A stretch of 64,000 nucleotides of DNA from Geobacter sp. Its GTDB lineage: Bacteria; Desulfobacterota; Desulfuromonadia; Geobacterales; Geobacteraceae. Each line of letters begins with the position of its first letter. Positions within the stretch are counted from its first letter, which is position 1. The position numbers and the translations under genes were made by a program. The stretch covers positions 27,913 through 91,912 of the forward strand of contig DNJC01000127.1 in assembly GCA_003490025.1 (NCBI GenBank), given 5' to 3'. This document shows positions 39,858 through 47,352 of the stretch, in pieces. The notes under the pieces were generated by a model, which ran no database searches, was not told the DNA's origin, and was given only the letters and a program-made list of their open reading frames with translations.

Positions 39858-40364
39858 TCAGTTATTTTTCAACCCTTTCTTATTTTTCTTCTTATTGGCA
39901 TGGTAACATATTTCGGTCAACTCGCCGCCACCGTGGGTGTTCGGATGCAGCTTCAAGAGATACGGTTTTTTCTGTATAGTGGAAAAAATGAGTTTGTCGT
40001 TTTTGTCAAAAAGCTTTTCCCCGAAAATTCCCATCGTATATTTGTTGCAATTGACGAATTTTTTTTCAAGCCTATAAGCATAATTCGATACATCGACATC
40101 AATACCCTCTACTCTGGCGTCCCCGACTATGGCGTCCAGTGAATACGTATCGGTGGTTTTCGTCCAATATTCGATGTTACCGGACTTGTCACGCCTGAGA
40201 CTTGCTTTGTCAAACTGTTCTTCGTCATTTCCGTTGGGGAAGGGAGTCCATTCTGATGAGAATGATGTGCTAACCCACATGCAAATAAATAATATTGTGG
40301 CAAAAACTTTAGTACACGGCATGATTAAACACATTATAGCTTTACTCATTATGTCCTCAGTCAT
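39858..40364 (-). CDS. Exported hypothetical protein (surface-adhesin-E-like)
   Basis: This protein of up to 168 residues has a signal peptide (CTKVFATILFICMWVSTSFSS). The mature part starts EWTPFPNGNDEEQFDKASLRRDKSGNIEYWTKTT, the look of the small adhesin-E/CNP1-like family in which W, D and K/W positions are kept. The tail is very basic (ANKKKNKKGLKNN). Start is uncertain among three close ATGs. AT-rich. It is 50 bases after the preceding small gene, so probably co-transcribed. Function unknown. Confidence 0.6.
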   Translation of the reverse strand: MTEDIMSKAIMCLIMPCTKVFATILFICMWVSTSFSSEWTPFPNGNDEEQFDKASLRRDKSGNIEYWTKTTDTYSLDAIVGDARVEGIDVDVSNYAYRLEKKFVNCNKYTMGIFGEKLFDKNDKLIFSTIQKKPYLLKLHPNTHGGGELTEICYHANKKKNKKGLKNN

Positions 40365-40414
40365 TTATGGTCACTTAGTATTTATACTTAAGGCTAGTAC
40401 CTTATCATTTTAGA

Positions 40415-40675
40415 TCATTTAATGATTTTATATGTAAAGTGGTTGTTGGTCTTTGGTGGCGTCAATAAAATGATTCGTTGTAAAAGGCCAGCTTGAACTG
40501 TTTTTTTAAATCTCTTGCCAAAAGTGTTCGGACTGCCAACATTTAACCAATCGGAACCGTATAGGGATTTTAGTTCATAAACTCCAACTGGTTTCATGTC
40601 TATAATTCCTTGGGCATTTAGTAATTCTACGTTATTCAAACCTTCCATAGATAATATCTCCTTCTGTATTTCCAT
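40415..40675 (-). CDS. Small DUF1413-like protein
   Basis: This 86-residue protein matches the DUF1413 pattern: YELKSLYGSDWLNVGSPNTFGKRFKKTVQAGLLQRIILL followed by HFTYKII. Such single-domain proteins are common in accessory regions and have no known function. A good AAGGAGATATT site starts it at internal ATG 40648, so a shorter 77-residue form is possible. The sequence just upstream of 40675 contains GCGTTGAAC after a hairpin. Confidence 0.55.
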   Translation of the reverse strand: MEIQKEILSMEGLNNVELLNAQGIIDMKPVGVYELKSLYGSDWLNVGSPNTFGKRFKKTVQAGLLQRIILLTPPKTNNHFTYKIIK

Positions 40676-41007
40676 CGTTCAACGCTAAGCACAGCGGCTT
40701 GCCCGCTGTTGCGTCCTGGGCCGCCTTACTCATCAGCTTTTGTCAACTGCCTACTAGTCTCACAACTCTTCGATCCACTTCGTTTAGCTCAATCAGCTCT
40801 CATCCAATTTCGGCTGACTTCCTCGAACTCAAAAAACTCCTGCCTACATCGGCTAACCCAGCTCTCACCAGCTTCGCAATACTTCCATTTGCCCAGTGAG
40901 CTTCTGCCAACTTTCACTTTCCGAAATTCTGACGATGTTTAGCCAGCGGGAAACCGGTTCAGAGCCGGAGTTGTCAAGATATCAATGCCTGGCCCCATCC
41001 TGTAATC
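40676..41007. repeat. Gene-free spacer with palindrome
   Basis: No gene is evident in 332 bases. At the left end a hairpin, ACAGCGG-CTTGC-CCGCTGT (about 40692-40710), lies beside GTTCAACGC. The middle is pyrimidine-biased on the plus strand with loosely repeated CATCGGCTAAC / TTTCGGCTGAC words. TGTAATCTTATA at 41000-41011 repeats the word seen in the other spacer. Confidence 0.35.
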
Positions 41008-41793
41008 TTATATGAATGTACACTCGTCTTTGAAGGAAATCATCCCAATCAAATCGTTGTGGTAGTTTGCTATCCATTTGTATTTGAGTAAAACATTATT
41101 GGTGTCTGCAAACTCAACTATTTTTGATTTAATAATCATTCGATGTTCTTCTAGAATTCTCAGACTAGCTTCTTTTTGTATGAAAAATATTTTTCCAAGA
41201 TAGTTAACAAACCATGGCCCGTCAAAGTCAATTTTATGATATTGATGGGTCTGCAGTGATAAAGTTATTAAGTTAGCATCTTCAATAATTTCATTTGCAA
41301 TTGCGATACAAGGGTGTTTTGCAGTTTTTTCCAAGCTTACTGCTTCTACTAGGGCTGGACCATAAATAGTATGTTCACTTGCATAATGATAGCCAATAGC
41401 AACTCCGCCCCGACAGAATAAGTTCTCTAGAAGTAAACCCAACTGGAATTCAGCAAGTACAGACAGCATACACGCCAGCGCCAAGGGATGGAACTTAAGC
41501 GGAAACCAAAAGCATATATTATCGGAGAAAATTCGGTAGTCTAATCCAACATCAATTTGACGAGTGATATTTGCCATAGTCAGTGCATTAGCTATAGCCC
41601 TTTCAATTATTGGGATATATTTAATTCCTTTTGGATCACTCTGGATCATAGAACTGAAGCCCAATATATCAACAAATGCAACTATGGACTTATCCGCATA
41701 TTTATTTTTTGACTTCTCACCATCTATAGTCTGATTTGAATAAAGCATCGAAATCTCTTTGAGGAACACAGAATTTAATGTTGGCGTATTCAC
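41008..41793 (-). CDS. Class III nucleotide-cyclase-like orphan protein
   Basis: This 261-residue cytoplasmic protein has the outline of a class III adenylate/guanylate cyclase catalytic domain: IVAFVDILGFSSMIQSD (first metal-Asp strand), RIFSDNICFWFPL (second Asp), FCRGGVAIGYHYA, and IYGPALVEAVSLEKTAKHPCIAI. The usual substrate-specifying Lys and transition-state Arg/Asn positions cannot be confirmed. Proteins of this shape are frequent in defence and accessory islands. GTG start at 41793 with AGGAG seven bases before. Strongly AT-rich relative to flanks. Confidence 0.6.
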   Translation of the reverse strand: MNTPTLNSVFLKEISMLYSNQTIDGEKSKNKYADKSIVAFVDILGFSSMIQSDPKGIKYIPIIERAIANALTMANITRQIDVGLDYRIFSDNICFWFPLKFHPLALACMLSVLAEFQLGLLLENLFCRGGVAIGYHYASEHTIYGPALVEAVSLEKTAKHPCIAIANEIIEDANLITLSLQTHQYHKIDFDGPWFVNYLGKIFFIQKEASLRILEEHRMIIKSKIVEFADTNNVLLKYKWIANYHNDLIGMISFKDECTFI

Positions 41794-41841
41794 AAGTTAA
41801 CTCCTCTCTCCTGCTCTCTCAACTACGTATTGATAGGTATC

Positions 41842-41915
41842 CGTATATAAGTGACTTGTCACCTATATACGTAAACAGTGCCGTATATAAGTGAGCTGGC
41901 GGTCACCTATATACG
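41842..41915. repeat. Two tandem imperfect palindromes, 40 bp apart
   Basis: Site 1 (41842-41871) and site 2 (41882-41915) both read CGTATATAAGTGA, a short centre, then TCACCTATATACG. Left ends are exactly 40 bases apart. A third, weaker word, GGTAACCGATATAGGTAAC, follows at 41946-41964. They lie upstream of the cyclase-like gene, 48-122 bases before its start, and could be regulator sites or repeat-element hairpins. Confidence 0.6.
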
Positions 41916-42025
41916 TGGCTTCTCTCGTTTTCTATAGCACGAGCCGGTAACCGATATAGGTAACTTGTACTCCGTATCCTTGCCCTGCCGGTTCGGTCTG
42001 CTCGCACAATGCCCCGGCCTGCCGC

Positions 42026-42397
42026 CTACTCCCTCATTATTCGTTCCACCAGTGCCGTGTCATCCCGAATGGCGCCAAAACGGACCCGCCAGACCCGTTC
42101 CTCCGGATTCCAGCGCCCCCCGGCAGTTTTCAGCTTCTCCCGCAACGTCGTTTCAGTGTACGGCACGGCAACGGCAACCATGTCTGTGTCCCGGTAGCGG
42201 GGCGCCAACCTGGGCCGTCTGTCCACGATGATCTCGGCTGTCGTCAGGTTCTCCCCCGTCCGCTCATCATAACGGTACCGGACACAAACCAACGCAGCTC
42301 CAAACTGGGCCACCAGTCGCTTTGTCCCCTTATGTCCCGGCTTCAGGTGGCCATACGCCTTCATCTCCTTAAGCATGATTCCCTCTTCATTATCCAT
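42026..42397 (-). CDS. Conserved hypothetical protein, 123 aa
   Basis: The product is basic and soluble: LKEMKAYGHLKPGHKGTKRLVAQFGAALVCVRYRYDE in the first half, then DTDMVAVAVPYTETTLREKLKTAGGRWNPEERVWRVRFG. The GGxWNPEExxW segment recurs in small proteins of accessory regions, whose function I do not know. Start at 42397 or at the internal ATG 42376. It follows the zinc-ribbon-like frame by 14 bases. Confidence 0.65.
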   Translation of the reverse strand: MDNEEGIMLKEMKAYGHLKPGHKGTKRLVAQFGAALVCVRYRYDERTGENLTTAEIIVDRRPRLAPRYRDTDMVAVAVPYTETTLREKLKTAGGRWNPEERVWRVRFGAIRDDTALVERIMRE

Positions 42398-42411
42398 GGA
42401 ATACTCTCCAG

Positions 42412-42618
42412 CTATATTCTCTTGGCGGATTCCAGGATCACGTCACCGAAACCCATACTGTACGATGCCCTTATGGTGATTGGGGTTCGCAGCGGCACCT
42501 CGGTTATGTACAATAGCTTCGCGTCCTCTTCATCCTCAGGGGAAAAGGGGGCGCCAGGTTCAGAATGCAGGAAAAAGTCACCTGATAATACGCCGCATTC
42601 AGGGCAGCGTTTGCCCGT
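42412..42618 (-). other. Zinc-ribbon-like reading frame without a usual start
   Basis: The frame between stop codons encodes GKRCPECGVLSGDFFLHSEPG, EDEEDAKLLYITEVPLRTPIT and YSMGFGDVILESAKRI, convincing protein-like sequence just before the next gene. No ATG, GTG or TTG precedes the CPEC pair. It may use a rare start codon, have lost its 5-prime end, or be frameshifted. In the rest of 42398-42790 nothing else was seen. Confidence 0.35.
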
Positions 42619-42790
42619 CTACTCCTACGAGGCTCGCCAACGGCTCTGGATGTTAAAATTCGCCCAATAAGATCGCACTATATTATGTGTCCTAATCCAA
42701 GTCAAAGGGAATGAGCGTCCTGAAGGGAAGGACGAAACGGTAACGCCTGCCGGTTGACCCGCATCAGGTGGTCATTTGCCATCACATATA

Positions 42791-42819
42791 TTGCACTGAC
42801 GCAACACATTGTGTAGAAT
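42791..42819 (+). promoter_or_regulatory. Promoter/operator of the TumE-TumA unit
   Basis: TTGCAC (42791-42796) and TAGAAT (42814-42819) are spaced 17 bases. The palindrome ACACA-T-TGTGT (42804-42814) covers the spacer. Transcription would begin close to 42826, leaving the ATG at 42828 nearly leaderless, which agrees with the absence of a ribosome site. Confidence 0.5.
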
Positions 42820-42827
42820 GCAACTCT

Positions 42828-43118
42828 ATGGATGCGACCCTCGTCTTCGCCAGAAAAGAAGTTTATGGTTCAGGATTGATAGTCGAGGCTGTCATCTGGC
42901 AGTTGCCTGAACGGACTGGTGAGCGCCCCCATGGCCTTAAATATCGCCTTTATTGCGGTCGCAGCGGCCAATGCATCGTGCGCTATGACAACGAAACCGG
43001 CAAAGGTGACCACGTTCACTATGGCGACACTGAGAAGCCTTACCACTTTTCATCATTTCAACGTCTCATCCGGGATTTTTATAGTGACATAGAACGACTG
43101 ACGGGAGAACGTCCATGA
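42828..43118 (+). CDS. TumE-type toxin (DUF6516)
   Basis: This 96-residue protein, MDATLVFARKEVYGSGLIVEAVIWQLPERTGERPHGLKYRLYCG then IVRYDNETGKGDHVHYG and YHFSSFQRLIRDFYSDIERL, matches the DUF6516/TumE family: an initial VE..IW.LP strand, a R-Y-D-N segment and a F...F..D helix. It is the toxin half of a type II module. Its stop overlaps the TumA-like start (ATGA). The frame could extend upstream to 42768, but the promoter lies there. Confidence 0.8.
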   Translation: MDATLVFARKEVYGSGLIVEAVIWQLPERTGERPHGLKYRLYCGRSGQCIVRYDNETGKGDHVHYGDTEKPYHFSSFQRLIRDFYSDIERLTGERP

Positions 43119-43486
43119 CTAAAGCTATAATCGGCATAGCAAACTTCAGAGAAACCGAACGTAATTTACTGGCTGTTGCTGCACGTATAGACAAAGGTGA
43201 ACGACTTCCTAACGCTGACTATCAATTGAATTTTGCCTCTGCGTCGCAACTTTTTACCGAACTCACTCCCAAAAGACTGGAGCTTCTTGATACGTTAAAA
43301 AGAACAGGCCCACAGTCGGTTTACCGGCTTGCAAAGACCCTGCGACGTAATTACAGCAATGTGCATGGTTCAGTCGTGAGTTTAATAGAATTGGGTCTAA
43401 TTGCTAAGGACGCAAATGATAAGGTTTATGTCCCTTGGGACGACGTCGAAATACATGTTTCTCTTTCAGGGTCAATAGCTGCGTAA
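43115..43486 (+). CDS. TumA-type antitoxin / HVO_A0114-family winged-helix protein
   Basis: This 123-residue protein has a winged-helix region LTPKRLELLDTLKRTGPQSVYRLAKTLRRNYSNVHGSVVSLIELGLI (about residues 50-97), the HVO_A0114 pattern found next to DUF6516 toxins. It is translationally coupled to the upstream gene. It would neutralise the toxin and repress the promoter palindrome. The combination of both partners makes the module call solid, although biochemical action of this pair is little known. Confidence 0.8.
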   Translation: MTKAIIGIANFRETERNLLAVAARIDKGERLPNADYQLNFASASQLFTELTPKRLELLDTLKRTGPQSVYRLAKTLRRNYSNVHGSVVSLIELGLIAKDANDKVYVPWDDVEIHVSLSGSIAA

Positions 43487-43591
43487 ACAGGAACCAGTTT
43501 GGCGGCCTACCGTGGACCCCAACTGGAATCTGTGCTATTAGTTTCCTGCCATGACACCAGGCGAACTTCTTTTCTTCATGAGGTGACTGGA

Positions 43592-44032
43592 ATGTACGAA
43601 GAGATGTATGAAGAGAGCATGAAGGCTGATGCGGTATTATTCGAACTGCCGAAGTGGATCTCGTGCGCGCCTTTCGAGGAATTCCTCGGGATGCGGATCG
43701 AGGAGGCTAAGGACGGACGGGCGGTACTGTCCATGCCTTTCAAACTGAAGCTGGCTCAGGGGAAGGGGCTGATGCACGGGGGAGCGGTCACCGCCCTCGC
43801 CGACACGGCGGTTGCGATTGCGATCAAGAGTATCGTGCCGGAAGGTACTGACTTCGTGACGGTGGAACTGAACCTGAAGTTCCTGGCGGCGGTAAAGGAA
43901 GGGACGGTCCGCGCCGAGGCCAGGGCCATTCCGCAAAACGAAAGGAAAATTGCCGGTGAAGCGGACATCTTCAACGGCGAGACGAAAGTCGCTGAGTTCC
44001 GCGCTTTCTTTATCATCAAGAGAAAAGCCTGA
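43592..44032 (+). CDS. PaaI/YdiI-type hotdog thioesterase
   Basis: This 146-residue hotdog-fold acyl-CoA thioesterase has LGMRIEEAKDGRAVLSMPFKLKLAQGKGLMHGGAVTALADTAVAIAI with the HGG-xxx-LAD active-site helix and VTVELNLKFL strand. The acyl substrate is unknown. Start at ATG 43592 with AGGTGA; the frame in front of it to 43499 is unlikely to be coding. It ends the accessory stretch before the injection-system promoter. Confidence 0.88.
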   Translation: MYEEMYEESMKADAVLFELPKWISCAPFEEFLGMRIEEAKDGRAVLSMPFKLKLAQGKGLMHGGAVTALADTAVAIAIKSIVPEGTDFVTVELNLKFLAAVKEGTVRAEARAIPQNERKIAGEADIFNGETKVAEFRAFFIIKRKA

Positions 44033-44170
44033 CTGTAACTACCTCGCTGCCTCACCAAATCCCATCCCTGCATAACTCCTGCGCTGACAGACACTGCGAC
44101 AATCGATTGCTCACCCGTCCACCTTGTCCCCTTTAAGGGGTCGGCCGTTGTGCGTCCGTAAAGAGAACCG

Positions 44171-44221
44171 GACGCGGGAGCGTCCCTGCAATGTGTTCCC
44201 ACGCTGGAGCGTAGGAACAAT
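44171..44221. repeat. Dispersed repeat family 1, copy 1
   Basis: GGACGCGGGAGCGTCC followed by TTCCCACGCTGGAGCGTAGG forms two hairpins. The same pair occurs at 50976-51030 and 63902-63952, and an inverted half at 63821-63848, so it is a dispersed REP-like family around and inside the injection-system locus. Confidence 0.75.
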
Positions 44222-44251
44222 TAAATACTTGATTCATCTGCATGCAGTCCT

Positions 44252-44293
44252 CACCCATCCCCCTCCTGACCTCCCCCTTGAAGGGGGAGGGAC
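44252..44293. repeat. Dispersed palindromic repeat (CCCTCC type)
   Basis: CCCCCTTGAAGGGGG hairpin preceded by CACCCATCCCCCTCCTGACC. A shorter relative is at 46798-46832. It belongs to the same broad GC-rich repeat group as the copies at 50.7-51.2 kb. Other parts of the 44033-44551 gap hold the promoter and hairpin listed separately. Confidence 0.6.
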
Positions 44294-44332
44294 GCCAAAT
44301 GCAACGGACGCTGCCATTTTTGTGCCGCAGTG

Positions 44333-44360
44333 TTGACAGCATTACAATCCACGATAGATT
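44333..44360 (+). promoter_or_regulatory. Candidate promoter of the contractile injection locus
   Basis: TTGACA (44333-44338) and TAGATT (44355-44360) with a 16-base spacer, inside an AT-rich island (44330-44430) that contrasts with the GC-rich genes, about 190 bases before the first gene. Confidence 0.5.
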
Positions 44361-44431
44361 TAGTAATCCTAATTATACTAACCTAACTATTTTATTCATC
44401 TCACCGCCTTACACACATTCATTAGATGACC

Positions 44432-44451
44432 CGCGTGGTTTCCACCACGCG
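44432..44451 (+). promoter_or_regulatory. Leader hairpin before the injection locus
   Basis: CGCGTGGT-TTCC-ACCACGCG is a perfect 8-bp stem with a tetraloop, not followed by a T-run. It would lie in the 5-prime leader of the operon mRNA, or act as an operator. Confidence 0.5.
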
Positions 44452-44551
44452 ACATAGCTAGGCTGCAACCGGACTTCGCCGATAATGCTGCATTTGTCCA
44501 GAGTCGACCATCTACCCGGCCGAATCGGCCGATGAACCCAGAGAACTGTTC

Positions 44552-45184
44552 ATGATCTCACACGCCCTGACCATTATAATTAACGAGCTAAACAAGCACC
44601 TGAACGACGTGTACGGGGTAACCGATACGGCCCGCCTGGGGAACATCTCGGATATCTTCGCCACGGGCTCCGGCGGAGGCTCCGTCTCCAGGGACTTCCT
44701 CTATCTTTCGGCCGTGAACCTCAAGGAAGAGAAAACGCTGAAGAACGTCCCCAATTACGTGAGAAACGACGTCACCCTCAAGGCGAGCTTTGAAAACCCG
44801 CCAGTGTTCATAAATTTCCTCGTCCTGATGACGGCCACTCACACCGATTACACCAACGCGCTCTCGGTGCTGTCGAGGGCGATTCGCTTCTTCCAGTTCA
44901 AGAATCTCTTCACCGAGGACAACGTCGACCCGGCATCCATCACGACCTCGCGTGTCCCCATCAACCCGTTAGACCAGTTGGAGACTTTCAAGCTGATCTT
45001 CGAGATCTACTCCCCTACCCTGGAGGAAGTGAATCACCTTTGGGGGACGCTGGGCGGGAAACAGTATCCCTTCGTCCTGTACGTGATGAGGATGCTGGAC
45101 CTGAAGTTCAGGTTCGTCGAGAGAGAGGAACCGCTTATCCAGGAGATAGTACGGAACATTCATCACAAGCCTGCGGTCAGTTAG
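44552..45184 (+). CDS. DUF4255 tail-terminator-like protein (Pvc16-type)
   Basis: This 210-residue protein starts ISHALTIIINELNKHL, then FLYLSAVNLKEEKTLKN, VFINFLVLMTATHTDYTNALSVLSRAIRFFQ and PLDQLETFKLIFEIYSPTLEEVNHLWGTLGGKQYPFVLYVMRML. These are hallmarks of the DUF4255 domain of Pvc16, the cap that ends the inner tube/sheath of extracellular contractile injection systems. It is first in the operon here, whereas in PVC clusters it is last. Assignment of family is firm. Confidence 0.9.
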   Translation: MISHALTIIINELNKHLNDVYGVTDTARLGNISDIFATGSGGGSVSRDFLYLSAVNLKEEKTLKNVPNYVRNDVTLKASFENPPVFINFLVLMTATHTDYTNALSVLSRAIRFFQFKNLFTEDNVDPASITTSRVPINPLDQLETFKLIFEIYSPTLEEVNHLWGTLGGKQYPFVLYVMRMLDLKFRFVEREEPLIQEIVRNIHHKPAVS

Positions 45185-45206
45185 ACAATCAAATCAACCA
45201 AAACCA

Positions 45207-45298
45207 TTTGCCACAGAGAAAATCTGAGAACGTCTCTTAGGGGTAAACCAAAATCCTTGCTTCGGTTTGCTTCGATTTTCTCTGTGCCTCTGTGGCTA
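45207..45298. repeat. Inverted repeat between DUF4255 and sheath genes
   Basis: CACAGAGAAAATC (45212-45224) and GATTTTCTCTGTG (45274-45286) are 13-bp perfect arms, extended by TTTGC on the left and TGTGGC on the right. It is a common short dispersed repeat type in this kind of genome and sits between two genes of one operon. Confidence 0.6.
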
Positions 45299-45329
45299 AC
45301 GGTTTCAAATGTACAAGGAGGGAAACACT

Positions 45330-46766
45330 ATGGCCACACTGTACAAGACACCTGGAGTCTACATCGAAGAGATCCCCAAGTTCCCTCCTTCCATTGCTCC
45401 GGTCGAGACGGCCATACCGGCTTTCATCGGCTACACCGAAAAGGCGGACGACCAGACTCCAGGGGACCTGACCCTGAAGCCGACTCGGATCTCCTCGCTG
45501 GTCGAGTACGAGAAGTATTTCGGCGGACCGCAGAAAGAGGAAGTGGTCAACGTCGCCGTCGAGGAAACGCAGGAAGGCGGCGTGACGGTGGCGCTGAAGG
45601 CAACCGCCACGGTCCCGGAAGGAACGCGCTCGAAACACATCATGTACTACGCTCTGCAACTGTTCTTCGCCAACGGCGGCGGACCCTGCTACATCGTCTC
45701 GGTTGCCCCCTACCTCGGGACTTTCGGCAGCGTCCCCGCACAATCCGACTTGAAGAACGGCCTCGACACGCTGGTCAAGAAGGACGAGCCGACGCTGATC
45801 GTTTTCCCGGAGGCGCAGAGTCTAACCATAGGTAATTTCAAACTACTTCTTGACGAGGCGCTCGCCCAGTGCGCCGAGTTGAAGGACCGCTTCGTCATCA
45901 TGGATGTCCACGGCGACACCATCTCCATGTCGGACCCCAATGCGAACCTGCTCAACGCTATTGGTAAATTCAGGAACCAGGGCATCACCATCAAGAACCT
46001 GAAATACGGCGCAGCCTACGCTCCTAACATCGACACCGTCCTGGATTTCGCCTACGACGAGACCAAGGCCGACGTTGTGATAACCACCAACGGCGTCGCG
46101 GCTCCCGCTGTGAAGCTGGACACGCTGAAAGCGTCGAACAACCGCGTCTACGAGCAGGCGAAGGCGGCAATCGGTGACGCCGCATGCAGGATGCCTCCCT
46201 CCCCAGCCATGGCCGGGATTTACGCCGCCGTCGACAACAGCCGCGGCGTCTGGAAGGCGCCTGCCAACATCGGAGTCAGCGCCGTGATCCAGCCGAGCAT
46301 CGACTTCTCGAACGTCGAGCAGGATCAGATGAACGTGGACCCCGTGGCGGGCCTGTCGATCAACGCCATCCGCGCCTTCACCGGCAAGGGGACGCTGGTC
46401 TGGGGAGCGCGCACGCTCGCCGGCAACGACAACGAGTGGCGCTACGTCAACGTGCGCCGGCTTTTCAACTTCATCGAGGAGTCGTGCAAGAAGGCGACGG
46501 AGCCGTTCGTCTTCGAACCGAACGACGCCAACACCTGGGTGCGCGTGCAGGGGATGGTGGAGAACTTCCTGTCGGTGCTCTGGAGACAGGGTGCGCTGCA
46601 AGGGGTCAAGCCGGAGCATGCCTATTTCGTCGCAGTCGGACTCGGCAAGACCATGACCGCGCTCGACATCCTCGAAGGTCGCATGATCATCGAGGTCGGC
46701 CTGGCGGCGGTTCGCCCGGCGGAATTCATCATATTCAGGTTCTCCCACAAGATGGCGGAATCGTAA
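45330..46766 (+). CDS. Contractile sheath protein (Pvc2/gp18-like)
   Basis: This 478-residue protein starts YKTPGVYIEEIPKFPPSIAPVETAIPAFIGYT, the N-terminal handshake strand and domain of phage/PVC/T6SS-iv sheaths. It ends with the sheath core fold: WRYVNVRRLFNFIEESC, FEPNDANTWVRVQGMVENFLSVLWRQGALQG, and GRMIIEVGLAAVRPAEFIIFRF. The AAGGAGG site fixes ATG 45330. This subunit forms the contracting outer cylinder. Only one sheath gene is present, unlike the three in PVC clusters. Confidence 0.95.
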   Translation: MATLYKTPGVYIEEIPKFPPSIAPVETAIPAFIGYTEKADDQTPGDLTLKPTRISSLVEYEKYFGGPQKEEVVNVAVEETQEGGVTVALKATATVPEGTRSKHIMYYALQLFFANGGGPCYIVSVAPYLGTFGSVPAQSDLKNGLDTLVKKDEPTLIVFPEAQSLTIGNFKLLLDEALAQCAELKDRFVIMDVHGDTISMSDPNANLLNAIGKFRNQGITIKNLKYGAAYAPNIDTVLDFAYDETKADVVITTNGVAAPAVKLDTLKASNNRVYEQAKAAIGDAACRMPPSPAMAGIYAAVDNSRGVWKAPANIGVSAVIQPSIDFSNVEQDQMNVDPVAGLSINAIRAFTGKGTLVWGARTLAGNDNEWRYVNVRRLFNFIEESCKKATEPFVFEPNDANTWVRVQGMVENFLSVLWRQGALQGVKPEHAYFVAVGLGKTMTALDILEGRMIIEVGLAAVRPAEFIIFRFSHKMAES

Positions 46767-46797
46767 TCCTGAAAATCTCACATGGCGGGTTTTTCAC

Positions 46798-46838
46798 CCA
46801 TCCCCACCCTGTCCCTCCCCTTGAAGGGGAGGGAACGT
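46798..46838. repeat. Dispersed palindromic repeat between sheath and tube genes
   Basis: CCATCCCCACCCTGTCCC followed by the CTCCCCTTGAAGGGGAG hairpin; related to the copy at 44252-44293. Confidence 0.55.
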
Positions 46839-46904
46839 AAGGCCGGGATTTCGGATGTTACTCAGAAAAACCGTGCAACTGCACACTAGATAAAGGAGAA
46901 CGAC

Positions 46905-47342
46905 ATGGCGCAAGAGTACCCATTACCGCGATTCCATTTCCAGGTCGATTGGGGCGGGGCCAAGATCAGCTTCACGGAGGTCACGGGCCTTGTCATGGAG
47001 CGAGAGAAGATAGAGTACAGGCACAGCGACAGCAAGGATTTCTCGAAGATCGCCTCGCCGGGACTGTACAAGATCAGCAACATCATCATGAAGCGCGGCA
47101 AGTTCGAGGGGGACTTCGACTACAACAAGTGGCTGGACGACATCGCCAACGAGCGGGTCGAGGGGCGGCGCGACGTGATCATCCGTCTGCTGAACGAGAA
47201 GCATCAGCCGGTGGCTGCCTGGGCGGCGACGCGCTGCTTCCCGGTGAAGGTGAGCGCCCCGGACCTCAAGTCCGACGCCAACGAGGCCGCCATCGAGACG
47301 CTTGAAGTGGCCCACGAAGGGCTGAGACTGATGAAGGTCTAA
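46905..47342 (+). CDS. Inner tube protein 1 (Hcp/gp19-like, Pvc1-type)
   Basis: This 145-residue protein of the phage tail tube gp19 family starts YPLPRFHFQVDWGGAKISFTEVTGLVMERE, with KISNIIMKRGKFEGDFDYNKWLDDI in the middle and ETLEVAHEGLRLMKV at the end. It is the repeated ring of the rigid tube inside the sheath. An AAGGAG site is seven bases before the ATG. Second tube gene follows after ten bases; this one, with the longest similarity to gp19, is likely the main tube subunit. Confidence 0.93.
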   Translation: MAQEYPLPRFHFQVDWGGAKISFTEVTGLVMEREKIEYRHSDSKDFSKIASPGLYKISNIIMKRGKFEGDFDYNKWLDDIANERVEGRRDVIIRLLNEKHQPVAAWAATRCFPVKVSAPDLKSDANEAAIETLEVAHEGLRLMKV

Positions 47343-47352
47343 GGGCTACGTC

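Noticed and set aside
44432..44451. Terminator before the injection operon
   Set aside because: The stem is perfect, but no T-run follows on either strand, so it is listed only as a leader hairpin or operator.
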